Shown: piece by piece, positions 12,601 to 22,899 of the stretch
How the letters are laid out: the number at the start of each line of letters is the position of its first letter
How positions within the stretch are numbered: the stretch's first letter is position 1
DNA from: Rhynchonema sp. JSB1_4
Taxonomy: Eukaryota; Nematoda; Chromadorea; Monhysterida; Xyalidae
Length of the DNA: 64,000 nt
Direction: 5' to 3'
Assembly (NCBI GenBank): GCA_030248065.1
Contig: JASAMV010001193.1
Span: 1-64,000 of the forward strand
The notes under the pieces: model-generated
Seen by the model: only the letters and a program-made list of their open reading frames with translations
Told to the model about the DNA's origin: nothing
The model's database searches: none
Translations under genes and position numbers: made by a program

Positions 12601-15600
12601 ATGCACAAACCGCATCTCAAAATACCAAAATATTTTCCTGACTTTAATGTTTCACCATACTAACGTTCAAGTGAACCTAACGTAATCTTATTCAGGCATC
12701 TGGCCCGAGTGGCTGACCAACCAAGAGATCCTGGTCACGTTGGTGACGCACTACATTGCCATGACCACAGTTGTCACCAATCCATTGCTCATTCATTGGT
12801 CGACAAGGCGCAGTCAGGTACACCTGCTATTAGCTGATGTTTCATTAGGTGGTTCAAATCCCATTCCGCACATGCGTAGGGGTCCTATATTCTGAATAGC
12901 AAAACATTGCGTGACCATCACAGATCATAATAACGGGGAGCGCATGTACATCGCAAAATCCTTTGTGAACAAAAAATGGCTTTCTTCGACTGGGGCCGCA
13001 ACAAAAACTCACCCATCACAGATCATACTGTAGGTCCGTTTCGATAACCGCCGATCCTGTCTCTTCAACATATCCCAATATCCCAATAATCACAGGCCCT
13101 GCAGCGTCGCAGCCACCAACAGCGTCAGCTCTACCAAAGTCGCAGCAATTTTCTCTATTCGGCTGTGAACCTCGATGCCGCTGGTCAAAGCGCAGTGAGC
13201 GACTGCGCCACTGGACGAATGAACCAGGTCGTTATGACATTTTTAGCCGACAAATAAATTAGCCTGCTTTCTTCAGTAAGCGTGTGCAATGCAGATGATT
13301 GCGTCATTGCAATACCTACAGTTCCGGGTGCAATTCTAGGCTGAAAGTTGAAGTCGCGTGCACGCGGCGTGCACGCGCGTGCACGCGACTTCCTAGTGCT
13401 AAAACATAGGGAGCGCACGCCAGCGCACGCGCAAAACTTCGCGTGCACGCGCGTGCACGTGCGTGCACGCGAAGTTACTTCGACTTTTGCCTATACTTTG
13501 CACTGTTTCGCACGCGCGTGCACGCGCGTGCACGCGACTTCAACTTTCAGCCTAGAATTGCACCCGGTACTGTATTTCACCCAGTTTTACTTCCGCCTGA
13601 GATACCAGTGCTTGAAAGCGTAGTACGTGCCAACAAGTGATGCTTTTTGTTTCACAGCAATGCACTTCTGTACATTTTCGTTTTTCCCCGCAGATTCGCT
13701 CAATTTCTAACGGTGGCATACCCCAAAATCAGCGGATCAAACGTAACATTTGTTTGTTGACAGACACGAAGAAAGTGAAATCGGCGGGTCACAATGCGGT
13801 TTGTTTGCTTGCGAAAACTGTTGTGTTCCTCGGTTGCTCTCTTATTTGGCACTTCATGCAGTACATCGAAAACGTCGTTGTTTGCAAGAAATTAAAAAAG
13901 AAAAAAAGAGTTTTCAGAAAACGTCACCTATTTTCAGTTGCTCTCCTCAGCTACAAAGTCATCTTGGCCGAGAACAAAAATGACCATTCTGTGATATTTC
14001 AACTCTTGTGTGCGTGTATATGTAAACTTTCGGCTTTTTTCTTGTATAAATATAAACGTAGATGTGAAGACGTTTATATATGTTGCTATAATGATGTTGT
14101 TCAGAGTTTCTTTCTTCTTCTGACGATAAAAATCCATGTTCTTCGACGCTCTGCGCAATGCGACCATCCTATTTCGCACGCGCGCGCGCTCTATACATAC
14201 TCAGGTGCCTCAGTCAGCCAAAAGTTGTGTACATGCCTAATAACTGTGAATTTACCACACTATGACCTAAAATCCGGATTGCGTATTGCAGAAGGTGATT
14301 GGTACCCGAAGCCCACACACAAGGACAAGTCAGGCATGAACGTGCTCGGCTTGGTCGTGCTCTCCCTGGTCACGGGCTATTTCATCGTGCACGTTGGTCC
14401 ATCGGCAAAACCTCTGGCTGAGTTGAGTGCTGCCGTCGAGAAGGTCAGCATGCGAATGGTCGAGGCAGTCATTTGGTGAGTTGAGCCCGGATTGATTTGG
14501 GATATTGGGGCCACAGCGGGCTCTTTGTGTTCTATCAGCCGATGCATCGACTTTTCGTGTGGGCGTCGTTACAGACAGCATATGATTTGCAGTGATTCAT
14601 CCCTGTGCAGCTGACTTGACGAATTTCGAGGGGGGGGCAAAGTTGGTGCATGAAGCTTGGCAAATTTTAGCCAGAGAGACTCCCTAAGCTGGGCAATCTG
14701 CCAACAAGCTGGGCATTAACCAACACCAGCACGGACTTCTATCTAATTTGAGACCTACCATTCAAGCCCTTGTTTCCAATGCATGGATCGTAAAAGATAG
14801 ACCAAACGTTTGCCCAGCAAACAACACTACTAGAGCGAGAAGTCTCAACCAACCGAACGGTTGACCATCCATATCGCTTTCTAATTCAGGTTCTCTCCAA
14901 TCGGCATAATGTTCCTGATCGCAGGTCAAATTGTGGGCATGGTTGACTTGTGGGGACAGTTGGCCCGATTGGCACTGTACATGGTCACCGTCATATCGGG
15001 TCGGTGATTGATGAATTGACTGATATAATGTCGATTAATTTATTGACACACGAACTACACCAGTGCCCGTATATGTCGTTGCAGGGCTGGCGATTCACGC
15101 GTGCATCACGCTGCCGGCGCTGTTGATTTTCGTTGGCCAACGCAACCCGTTGAAGTACAGCTACGGACTGTTGCAGGCATATTTGACTGCATTCGGCACA
15201 TCGTCAAGGTACATATAAATATTGAATTGATTGAGCGTATTAATAATCAATCGATTGATGATTACCCATTGCAGCACAGCGACGATGCCGGTGACGATGG
15301 AATGCCTTGAGAACAACAACAAAATTCGGCCCGAAATCACGCGATTCATGATACCACTGGGAGCGACGATGTTGGTTTGGGCTCATTTCTTGAAACTGTT
15401 ATACATACGAGTCTTACATGATGTTTCATTCCAGCAACATGGACGGCACAGCGTTGTACGAGGCGGTGGCTGCCATCTACATCAGCCAATCAATCGGCAA
15501 TGCACCATCGTTTGGTGAATTGATCATGATCAGGTAATGGCGTGAGTGAAATATTAGGTTGTTGGCAGCTAAAAGGATGGATTTGTTTTCTAATGTCTTA

Positions 15601-16770
15601 TCTGGCCACCTGGCCAGTATCAAACCTAATGATCATTTTTGGATCAAATCTGCTTTGGAAACGCGAACCTTTGTCTATGGCATATGTATAGGTGGTGCAC
15701 CAGGTCATCGTCAGTGCCAATGCACCAGATGGCCACTTAATCCCAAAAACACACACAAGCGAGCTGACGTTGCTGGCGTAAACCAATAACGCCATTCTAT
15801 TGCTTGCAGTCTGACAGCAACTTTGGCGTCAATCGGCGCTGCTGGCATCCCTCAAGCGGGACTGGTCACGATGATCATGGTGTTGATCGCGATTGGCGTC
15901 GATCCCAGTCTCTTCACACTGATTGTGCCCGTCGATTGGCTGCTGTGAGTTTTTTGGCGATTAGTTTCGATGTTTTCGGGCCCTAGGTGTTTCAGGCCCA
16001 CTTTTGAGAGACTCATTCTTAATTTTTGGCTGACCCCAACTCCCGACATTATCAGCGCTCGGCGCTTGCTCAGCGACTGTTTCCGGTGTTATTCTTCAAA
16101 CACAATCCACAACCTACTGTAACCCCTCACCAACCGTGCCCCAATCCATTTCAGTGACCGTATCCGCACGACAGTCAACGTGCACGGTGATGCGTACGGT
16201 ACAGCCATTGTGGAACGTCTGTCGGGTGGACACGAGTTTTTCATTCAACAAGAACAATCGCAAGCCAATCTGGAGCAGAACAACGACGACAAACTGCAGG
16301 TTTGATCCGGTTACAGTACTTGGGCTAATGGTTTTGTCGTCAAATCATCTCGTCAAAGAAAGTCGTCGAACACATGAGCCCCAAAGGAGCGCGAAAATTA
16401 ATACATGTGTTCGACGACTTTATTTGACGAGATGATTCGACCACATTACTATAAGCCACTATTTGTTTGTTTTTCAGTAGAATGGATAGAATTCACAGAA
16501 CAGAAGTCAAGCCCACCGTCAAGCTCGACGTCCAAGTTCACAGTCAGATGTTTCGGCATATGCCTCACGCTCAGCATAGACTAGACGGAGGCGGCTGGTG
16601 TCCCAAATTAACAACAACTTTCTAAAACTGATATCTACGGGTACTTGTGTGTTTGTGGGCTTGGCTAAAGAAATACTATGAAATCAGAAATTTGGTAATT
16701 TTCCAACTTTCAGATGTCTGAGGTGCGCCGATCCGACAACGGTACAGTGAATACAGACCATCATTTCTAG
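3656..16770 (+). CDS. Excitatory amino-acid (glutamate/aspartate) transporter, SLC1/EAAT family
   Basis: This is a Na+-coupled glutamate/aspartate symporter of the plasma membrane, expected to clear transmitter. Predicted exons: 3656-3861, 3976-4035, 4187-4304, 4552-4647, 5343-5433, 14292-14475, 14890-14999, 15085-15208, 15275-15370, 15435-15533, 15810-15944, 16155-16299, 16714-16770. Phases agree at every junction and give about 506 aa, the usual family length. Family signatures visible: the serine-rich re-entrant loop [11 protein letters not shown] near residue 330, [11 protein letters not shown] near 362, [13 protein letters not shown], and NVHGDAYGT near 448 (usual form NVxGDA). Exon 5 is the poorly conserved extracellular loop and carries two N-glycosylation sequons. 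The fifth intron (5434-14291) contains a whole GPCR gene. A TTTTCAG lies 18 nt before the ATG and could be a 5' UTR or trans-splice acceptor. The last exon (ending in [11 protein letters not shown]) is the least certain: reading straight on from 16299 would add one Val and stop at 16305. Confidence 0.93.
4305..4379 (+). repeat. tRNA-like sequence (SINE head) at an intron start
   Basis: The 75 nt can fold as a tRNA. The acceptor strand GTGCGTG pairs with TGTGCAC (with G-U pairs), there is an A-box-like TAGCGCAGTGG, and a B-box GGTTCGAATCC. The possible anticodon loop is imperfect (TGC, Ala-like). It starts exactly at position +1 of transporter intron 3, so its first bases double as the donor site. 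It is more likely a tRNA-derived SINE head or tRNA pseudogene than a working tRNA. Confidence 0.55.
4790..4902. mobile_element. MITE with ~30-bp terminal inverted repeats
   Basis: CGTTCTCTGAGAGAACAGAG at 4794 is mirrored by TCTGTTTTCTCAGAGAACG ending at 4899. The matches extend inward through AGCAAATTCT / AGAATTTGT. It lies in transporter intron 4 and has no coding capacity. Confidence 0.7.
5977..6150. mobile_element. TCCGGAAA-rich MITE, copy 1
   Basis: It begins GGCGAACTTGGGTTAGATTC, and the interior is built of CCGGATTCC / GGAAATTT motifs. Related copies lie at about 22900-23069 and 34576-34715, whose ends carry TTTAACCTAAGKCCGCC. The right end of this copy is degraded. Confidence 0.6.
6717..6968. 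mobile_element. GCGCAACCGCC-family element, copy 1
   Basis: The ends TTGGCCCGAAT and GAATTTGGGCCA are inverted. The interior is shared with about 29822-30148 and 45853-46086: a CAGCCGG(C/T)TGA(T/C)CTCAATTT block, an ACAAATGTTTTGG block and a GAATTTACGCACCGA block. The short open frames in these copies resemble one another because of this shared descent, not because they are genes. Confidence 0.75.
7408..7696. mobile_element. GCGGAATG-repeat palindromic element
   Basis: The ends AGGCTGCGATTAGATAAATG and CATTTATTTATTCGCAGCCT are inverted. Inside, units such as CATTCCGCATTTATCTGCTC and GGTGAGCAGA recur on both strands. No gene is visible. Confidence 0.7.
7755..7947. mobile_element. MITE with ~33-bp TIRs
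   Basis: The TAAAGGCAAACTACGCCAAC end is matched by GTTGGTGTAGTTTGCCTTTA. Pairing continues through ACGAGCCCGATTTCG / CGAAATCGGGCTCGT. The interior has no coding signal. Confidence 0.8.
8038..8174. mobile_element. MITE with CTTGAAAATGC ends
   Basis: CTTGAAAATGCGCAGAAAGA is mirrored by TCTTTCTTTTGCATTTTCAAG, and the inner arms ATCACACGTGACATG / CGTGTGACGTC also match. A degenerate relative may lie at 5017-5300, where CTTTGAAAATTCAAACAGAA and CACGCCACGT occur. Confidence 0.65.
8518..8663. mobile_element. GTTCCGCGGAAC-family MITE, copy 1 (diverged)
   Basis: It begins TGCGCGTATGCTCGTTCCG and ends with mirrored TTCCGCTATTCC/GAGGAACGA motifs. Other copies are at 9893-10090, 63184-63375 and 63911-64000. 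Confidence 0.6.
8933..9342. repeat. Long hairpin (~190-bp arms) of SINE-like sequence
   Basis: 8933-9116 is the near-perfect reverse complement of 9146-9342, separated by a 29-nt loop. The loop and inner right arm carry a tRNA-like A-box (TAGTCGAATGG) and a B-box-like AGTTCGATACC, suggesting two inverted copies of a tRNA-derived SINE. The short open frames on both strands are mirror images and not genes. It lies inside the giant transporter intron. Confidence 0.8.
9893..10090. mobile_element. GTTCCGCGGAAC-family MITE, copy 2
   Basis: It reads from TTTTGACTTCGTTCTTTC to GTATACGCGCACCTAGG, with GTTCCGCGGAACG blocks near both ends. It is the inverse-orientation relative of 63184-63375, sharing the CAATTGCGTCAGATCGTTCC core. 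It lies about 260 nt upstream of the nested GPCR ATG. Confidence 0.8.
10352..13257 (+). CDS. Rhodopsin-family neuropeptide-type GPCR, nested in a transporter intron
   Basis: This is a seven-transmembrane receptor of the NPY/RYamide/neuropeptide-F-like kind; the ligand is not assignable. Predicted exons: 10352-10561 (N-terminus with NAT and NET sequons, TM1), 11021-11245 (TM2-TM3), 11335-11458 (TM4), 11820-11998 (ECL2, TM5), 12208-12300 (basic ICL3), 12481-12565 (TM6), 12696-12817 (TM7), 13105-13257 (C-tail). Phases agree and give about 396 aa. The TM3/ECL2 disulfide cysteines are present (GCHLL; PLCGTFC). Oddities: the TM3 DRY motif reads NKY (about residues 140-142), TM6 has SWMP instead of CWxP, and TM7 NPxxY reads NPLLI. 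The start of exon 2 is uncertain; 11021 gives a normal ICL1 length. A second in-frame ATG at 10379 is a possible start. The whole gene sits in intron 5 of the SLC1 gene on the same strand. AATAAA overlaps the stop codon. Confidence 0.88.
10576..10955. mobile_element. GATCCCGATCCCG-rich element, diverged relative of the 46.7-kb insertion
   Basis: It shares CTTTTCGGGATTAGAC, the ACTCAAA, ATAATTTTGAAAAA(TAG/CAG)CC and AAAAATATTT blocks, and a terminal run of CCCGATCCCGATCC with 46699-47130. It fills most of GPCR intron 1. Its ends and target duplication are not clear, which suggests an older insertion. Confidence 0.65.
13317..13574. mobile_element. CG-rich palindromic MITE, copy 2 (intact TIRs, TA target)
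   Basis: TACAGTTCCGGGTGCAATTC at the left is the near-perfect inverse of the right end (GAATTGCACCCGGTACTGTA). Flanking TA fits a TA target duplication (Tc1/mariner-like). The interior is GTGCACGCG repeats round a core shared with 1696-1940. CpG density is much higher than in the surroundings. Confidence 0.8.
16323..16457. mobile_element. 135-bp MITE family, copy 1
   Basis: It runs from GGCTAATGGTTTTGTCGTC to ACATTACTATAAGCC. Internal arms GTCGTCGAACACATG and CATGTGTTCGACGAC, and CATCTCGTCAAA / TTTGACGAGATG, are inverted. A copy of identical length lies at 25197-25331. It sits in the last transporter intron. Confidence 0.9.
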
Positions 16771-19114
16771 ACAAATCATTGAAAATAGTTTACATCGATC
16801 AAATTATATTTCAATATATTGGCACAACATGCACGAGTTCGAAGACACTTTATGTTGGTTACCCGCACAGTACTTAATCGATTACTTGGCACGTTTTCGG
16901 ACTGAATTTTAATCAAGAAAAACTTGAATATAAACTGTGATTATGCACTATCATATGGAACACGGCACCCACAGCTATACCGAATGATCTATACTTTCTC
17001 GGATCTACTGTATAACTTACATACATAAATGCTGTTTTGAGGTTGAAACCTTTTGCGATTGCAGCGTTGTACATAAATAAACTGTTTGCTGAATATGCAG
17101 TATACCTTTCGAACATTACCCACTTTATGTTTCGGAGCCAGGCGTGATATCCGGTGTACAGATTTTCGTTTACAGTTTTGTCATGTCATTATATTAAATG
17201 TATTTGTCTTGTCATGATTTTATGGTACACGTGTTATACTATGCATAGTTTCTTGCGGCCATAGCGTACCTACTTCAAATCGGATGTCTACCAATAATTC
17301 AAACTTGAAAAAAAATTTGTGTGCTTATAAATTGTTTTTGAATGAGGTTTGTTGCTCCTTTCAGGAAGCTCTATTTTTCCGTGCGCTGGTAACCTCTCTC
17401 TGTCTGAGGTTGCCATCTCGATGATACACACTGTTGTTTCGTGTTGAAATTTTGCTTTATTTCTTGTTTATTAAAGTTTGTTTTGTCATCGTTTTAGTTC
17501 CGGTGCGTCCTCCTCTTGTCTTCCTTTTGGTGTTCCATACTTTACCCAGTGTAGCTTGTCATTTTAATTAAATGTGTTGGTTTAACTACTGGCAGCCCAA
17601 AAAATACGACTGTTATTGTTGTGAGATATGGAAGTTGAAAAATTTCCAGAAAAAAACGTGTTTTTAAAAGCCGTGAAAGTGTAGGTTCAGCGTTTAATGC
17701 ACTGGCTGAGTTGGTCCAATCACGTTGTGACTGAAGTTTTCAAATACACACGTTTTTTGGTGCAAACGGCACATTCTGTTCAGGTCTTATTTGACAAGAT
17801 GACAACCCGAATGTACCCAGATGGCCACTTGAAATCTGTAGTGGACGGACTGTTTGTCCCATTGCTTTATAGTTTGCAATTGTGAAAACGAGACAGGATG
17901 TTTGTAAAATTATCTACCTTCCGGGCTCAAGCAAAGTTCCCCGTCGCGTTATGGAGCGGAGGTTGAAAAGTTTGGTCTTTTATGGGCACCACAATAAAAT
18001 TTGGCTCTCCATAAAACTAGTGGCCCATAACAACGAAGCCCAAACGTCTTGTTTTTTACAACTCACGAAGTGCAGGCGTACAAAAAGTGACGAGGACAAT
18101 CCTGTACTTTTGTGGAGTTTCATTTATTCTCAAGGGTGCTTCAGCAAACCCGGTGTTCCGCAGATAAAAAAATCTTCTTTTTGCAGTTTAGCCAAAGGTC
18201 GCTGTGAAATAGTTTTCGTATTTTTACATTGTATTTGAAAAAGTATCATTTTATTTTTGCTGCAATACATGGAAGTTATACAAGCCACAATGGATAAATC
18301 GTAATACCGTAGTTATCTATCCAGATGAATTTTTTATTGTGTATTTTTCGTGAACTAACGTATTTTGTTGAAATTCTTGTGAAGTTCTTGAGCGTTCTAT
18401 TATGTACCTGTGATGAAAAAAAGTTATTTGTTTAGAAGATTAGCCAAAATTCACTTTGGCGACACAAACTTAAGGCAATGTATCATTCATGTGCAATGTG
18501 CTCCTAAACTGCAATACGTGAATTGACGGAAGCATGTTAAAGTCCGCGATCTTTAACCCGAGTTTGCCATCGCCATTTGTATAGTCTTCCGGCATGAAAA
18601 CCTGCTACGGTTACTAAACTTTTTCAGCACCTAAAAAACCTTGACAAAAACCGGTAATTTCAGTCATTTTAGTACATACCTACTACTGCTGCACACGCTC
18701 TGGTTACAAAAGTCTGATGAGCATAAAATGCTGTTGCCTTACATATGTAGTTCGTGTAAACATACATATGTACCACACAGAATGGCATCGAGCAGCGACT
18801 TGAAATTTGCGAGGAAATTAAAATTGTTCTGTACTAGAATCGTGCTGAAGCTGAACCACAATTAATTTTTCGATGATTATAGAGCTTATAGACTTATAAA
18901 CGTTTCCTCGTTTTTGTATGGTCACGTTCTGAACTTCAGCCTGAACAATCGTCATCATCGTTCGTTGTTGTCGTTGTTTTCTGCAGTCTTTGGTAGTGCA
19001 TCGGATGGGGCCACAGTACAAAACGCATATTGAGCTACAAAAAAATAACAGAGCTTTAAAGAAGCGGGTCCAAAGTATGTACGAGTATTTGATTCCACAG
19101 ATATACCGATCAAA
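16771..19114. other. Intergenic, transporter 3' flank to DNase II
   Basis: AT-rich sequence with AATAAA/ATTAAA motifs near the transporter end. The open frames at 17697-18238 and 18641-18865 have no recognisable domains or splice continuity. I see no supported gene. Confidence 0.5.
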
Positions 19115-22100
19115 ATGCTAGCTCACTCACTGTGCTTGAGTGTTGTGTCGTTGTGCCTGGTGTCAGCCGCACATCATCATGTGGGTTGCAGGGATCAAAA
19201 TGGCAAAGCCGTCGATTGGTTGGTATTTTCCACGTGGCTCTCTAAAATCGAGCTCCACTGGGTTCGGGCAAGCTGTTTGTGCACGAACGTGCTCATGCGT
19301 TATATTTTACCCCATTGACACCAATAATATTCCATATTTATTCACAATTTCCACAGGTTCTACGGCTACAAACTGCCAATTCTGAATGATTACTGCAGCA
19401 CATGCCCCTACACTGATGAGGGACAGGCGCTGTTGTATTTGGACGTCAATCAACCGAAAACATGGAGATTCAGGTGGGGGTTATGTTGGGAACTTAATAT
19501 CGAAAACGATTCAAAATGAGTTTTCAGTGGTATAAATCTATTTTTCGCGTATTTGTTGGATATATTGTCGACCAGGGTCTATTATTAAAAATCGGCAGAA
19601 CAAACAATTTCAGCAATGAATCAATCACGTCAAAAAATCAAGCCATAGCGCACACAATGCAATTGGCCTACGATGCGCTAGCCGCAGACAAGGTTGGGTA
19701 CCTATACATTGGTACATACTGTAGCTTGGATAATACCCACAGAAACACAAATTTTCAAAGTAAAGAAGCCTGACGCTTCCACTTTCAGCCCCGGGTCTAC
19801 ATCACGTACAATGACCAGGTACCGGAGGGGCATGGCAAGGATTCCGAATACAGGGGACATTCAAAGGGGGTGCTGTTTTTCGATGGAAAATCTGGTACAA
19901 AGGTTTTGTTTTTCGCTAAGATCTGCTTTGGTCAAAGAGCTTTGGCTAAAGAGCCCCGTGATCATGATAGGCCGGACCAATCACCAAGTCTGATACGAGG
20001 TAGGCACTACACGGGTTGTATGGGTTGATTATTTACAGGTTTCTGGCTGATCCATAGCATCCCACGTTTTGTGCATCCCACCGAGTACGTCTATCCGAGC
20101 AGTGGGTCTCGTTATGGTCAATCGATAATTTGTGTCACATTCAACACTGATGAATCACTCGATGAAATTGGTTGGTTGGCTGACTGGTTGATGTTTCAAT
20201 CAACTGATTTGTGAGATTTTTGGGTATTTCTTTGAGTATTTCACACGGACATTGTCTTGATGGTTGTATGTATGTGTTTAGGAGATTTGAGGACCAAAAT
20301 CCTCCGACACAAGGTTAATTGGAGAATAATCAAAGTATACGCTGAAAAAGTACCGAAAATTTTTGCCGAAAGGCAAGCGGAAAATCTTGGAAAGTTTGAT
20401 GCGTTTTCCTTCTAAAGTGACACCTTGCGCAAGTCAACAGTGCACGAACATGGACGTGCAATAGAATACCAGAACTACAGTCCGTGCGGAATTATGTGGC
20501 CACCCTATACTTATGTGCACAACGCCTGGCGCGCGCGCCGGCGTAGCAAAGTGGCCACATAATTCGTCACGGACTGTATGTACATACATGTGCCAAACTA
20601 TTGACGTCACTCATCCGGTGTGGATACATCAGGACATCGTCAGTGGCCCAATGACTCAAGTGCTCTTCACTTCAGCGCATCAAATGTACTACATGCAAAC
20701 GAACATGTACCACAAGGAGAACACGTTGGATTTCAAATCTGAATGGCTGAAGAAGGCGATGGGACGTGGCAGTCCCCGCAGGTTTGGATTGCGCAAATCA
20801 TCGTAACTACAAGTACATACAGTACTGTATATGTATGTGCCAGTGGAGTGTGGCTAACTTTGGCTTAATTACCGGTTGCCCTCCCTCACTGGCATGCACA
20901 TTTGTGCGCAGCAAGTATTGTTCTACACTAGCAATAAGATCTGCTCGTGGTGCCTTTTGGAGGTCAATTGACCAGAGGTGTTCGCAAGGACGAGGCCTGG
21001 CACCTCTCCCGTTTGTGGAAACAGGCCGAAACGGGCAAAACTCACTGCTGTTACGTCATCATCGGAACATACGTCTGAACATTACGAACATTGGTTTTTT
21101 GATCACTGTTGAAATCGCAAAACAATTTTGAACATTTCCCTGTCCGCAGCATGCCATTCACGAGGCGAGCGAATCTCAAATCGAAGGGCGGCAAGGAGTT
21201 TGTGCATTTTGCGAAACACAAGAAATGGAACGATGGTACATACATCAGTTTGTTTCACATTTCCTGTTAGCCAGTATATCGAACTTGACGGTCAATTTTG
21301 ACAAAGCGAAAATTCAACAAACCTGAGCAAAACGTTCCTGGACATCTCTGCAATATGCAACTTTAATTATAGTCTCGAGCCACGCAGATTTTGAGACAGC
21401 ATCCTGAGTTATCAAAAAAGTCGTTGTACTTGATCCCACAACGTCATCATTTAAACATACATTATATGTATATCCAAACACATTCCTCACAAACTTTCAG
21501 ATCTGTACTCGCATTTGATCAGCCCCGAGCTTGATGTGTCACTCTACGTTGAAACATGGCTCAATGGTGCATCTGGTGATCTGCCAAGCACATGCGTTCA
21601 CGGGGAAGAGGTGAGTGAGTGACCAATGTCCATGGTATTTGGACCTGGATGGATTAGAGCAGGTTGTACAAATATATTACGTGTCAGGTGCAGTCCGGCT
21701 GACGCACATTATCTCTTTCGGGAATTCGGCTCAGTGACACACGCCTGTGCTGTGCAGTAGTGAATCTGAATTTGATGAAGTTACATATGGGAGAAAATGT
21801 TTCGCTCGTTGCATAAATTTTTATCCGTTTCCGAATTGTGTTGCTAAATGGTCCCTGCGATGACGATGAGAAAATAAGCAGAAATCGACAATAAAGATTT
21901 GAAAAGAATAACACGGTGCGGTGTTTCACCCGCAGGTGCACAATCTACGTGAAGTGCGTCCACACGCGATGCCTTTTATGTCGAGCAAAGACCACAGCAA
22001 ATGGGCCATTGCTGATGAATACGCGGAGCCGTGGGTGTGCATCGCTGATATTAACAGACAGGTTGGTTGGTCGCCTTGATCAGTCGGGGGAATTCAGCGA

Positions 22101-22510
22101 ATCTTGAGGGATGCTATGAAACCGGCAATTGTAGGCACTTAGACTAGGTGTTTGGTGTTAAACTGGCTGCCTGATGTTTCAAAAGTAAAAAACGGGTCTG
22201 CATTGGTCAAGAAAATAGTTTGCTGCAAAGCACTCATGCGGGACAGTGCCTGAGACTCACTTTGCAGCAGCCCGGATTGACATAAAACATCAACCATTCC
22301 AAGCCGAAACCTCAGGCCTGACGCTGAGCCTAACGGCCGTTGCAGCATTCGCAAGACGACCGCGCGGGCGGTGCGTTGTGTCAGAAACAGGCGGACGTTT
22401 GGTCGGTGTACGCGAATTCAGCTGTGTCGCAGGAGACGTGTGACAGCCAAAAGACCGTGCCCACGAACATGGCTGCCAAGGTGCCGTGCACTTGTGACAT
22501 CAATTTGTAG
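19115..22510 (+). CDS. Deoxyribonuclease II (acid DNase), secreted/lysosomal
   Basis: This is a metal-independent acid endonuclease of the phospholipase-D-like fold that digests DNA in lysosomes or outside the cell. Clear exons: 19115-19218 (signal peptide, then VGCRDQNGKAVDW), 19357-19473 (YGYKLPILNDYC), 19614-19692, 19789-19894, 20039-20170, 21150-21235, 21501-21610, 21936-22061, 22346-22510. Phases agree for the exons upstream of 20170 and downstream of 21150. Family landmarks: first HxK as GHSKG (about residues 123-127), second HxK as HSKWAIA before PWVCIADINR, the YPSSGSRYGQS motif and CVTFN. The middle (20441-21149) is not fully resolved. A segment starting at 20441 and one around 20626-20785 (VLFTSAHQMYYMQ) look coding, but a 103-bp MITE lies between them, and an open stretch near 20950-21065 could not be joined. 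The gene may be intact with unusual splicing, or damaged there. Confidence 0.88.
20476..20578. mobile_element. 103-bp MITE within the DNase II gene
   Basis: TACAGTCCGTGCGGAATTAT is mirrored by AATTCGTCACGGACTGTA, with ATGTGGCCAC / GTGGCCACAT continuing the arms. TA at both ends fits a TA target duplication. It lies directly after coding-like IEYQN in the DNase II gene. Reading into it meets a TAA at its far arm. Confidence 0.85.
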
Positions 22511-22551
22511 GATATTCATGATGGGACAAGGGAATGTTTTTATATTTTGAG

Positions 22552-22800
22552 TTAGGCCGCCTTCACAATGCAAGCGCGTTAGCGTGTTAGCGCGTTAGCG
22601 TGCGAGATGCGCACGCTTTTGCATTCACAATGGAAAAAGCTGATTAGCGCGTTAGCGCGTTAGCGTGCGAGCAACTTTTCTCGCACGCTAACGCGCAGAT
22701 GCGCAACGCGCTTTTGCATTCACAATGCAAAGCTGATTAGCGCGTTGGCGCGTTAGCGTGCACGCTAACGCGCTTTTCACGATTAGGACTGGTTCTAATT
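22552..22800. repeat. GCGCGTTAGCGTG tandem-repeat element
   Basis: It begins TTAGGCCGCCTTCACAATGC, followed by irregular units of GCGCGTTAGCGTGCGAG on both strands, with TTTGCATTCACAATG recurring inside. The terminal motif is shared with the 57-58 kb element, but the internal repeat unit is different. Confidence 0.75.
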
Positions 22801-22899
22801 TTTTGGCGCGTTAGCACTGGATGCGCGTGTTCTAAAGTTTATAATTTGATTTGAAAACATTATCGGACCGCGAAAAATGTGAAAACATAGGAAATAAAG

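Noticed and set aside
13637..14479. 280-codon open frame covering the end of the giant intron and transporter exon 6
   Set aside because: Only the part after 14291 encodes transporter sequence. The upstream part lacks family similarity and the TTGCAG acceptor at 14291 restores the proper phase, so the frame is chance read-through.
16472..16606. Additional transporter exon ending in SIDTRL-like frame
   Set aside because: The TTTTCAG acceptor there would give an immediate TAG in the required phase. The exon at 16714 keeps phase instead.
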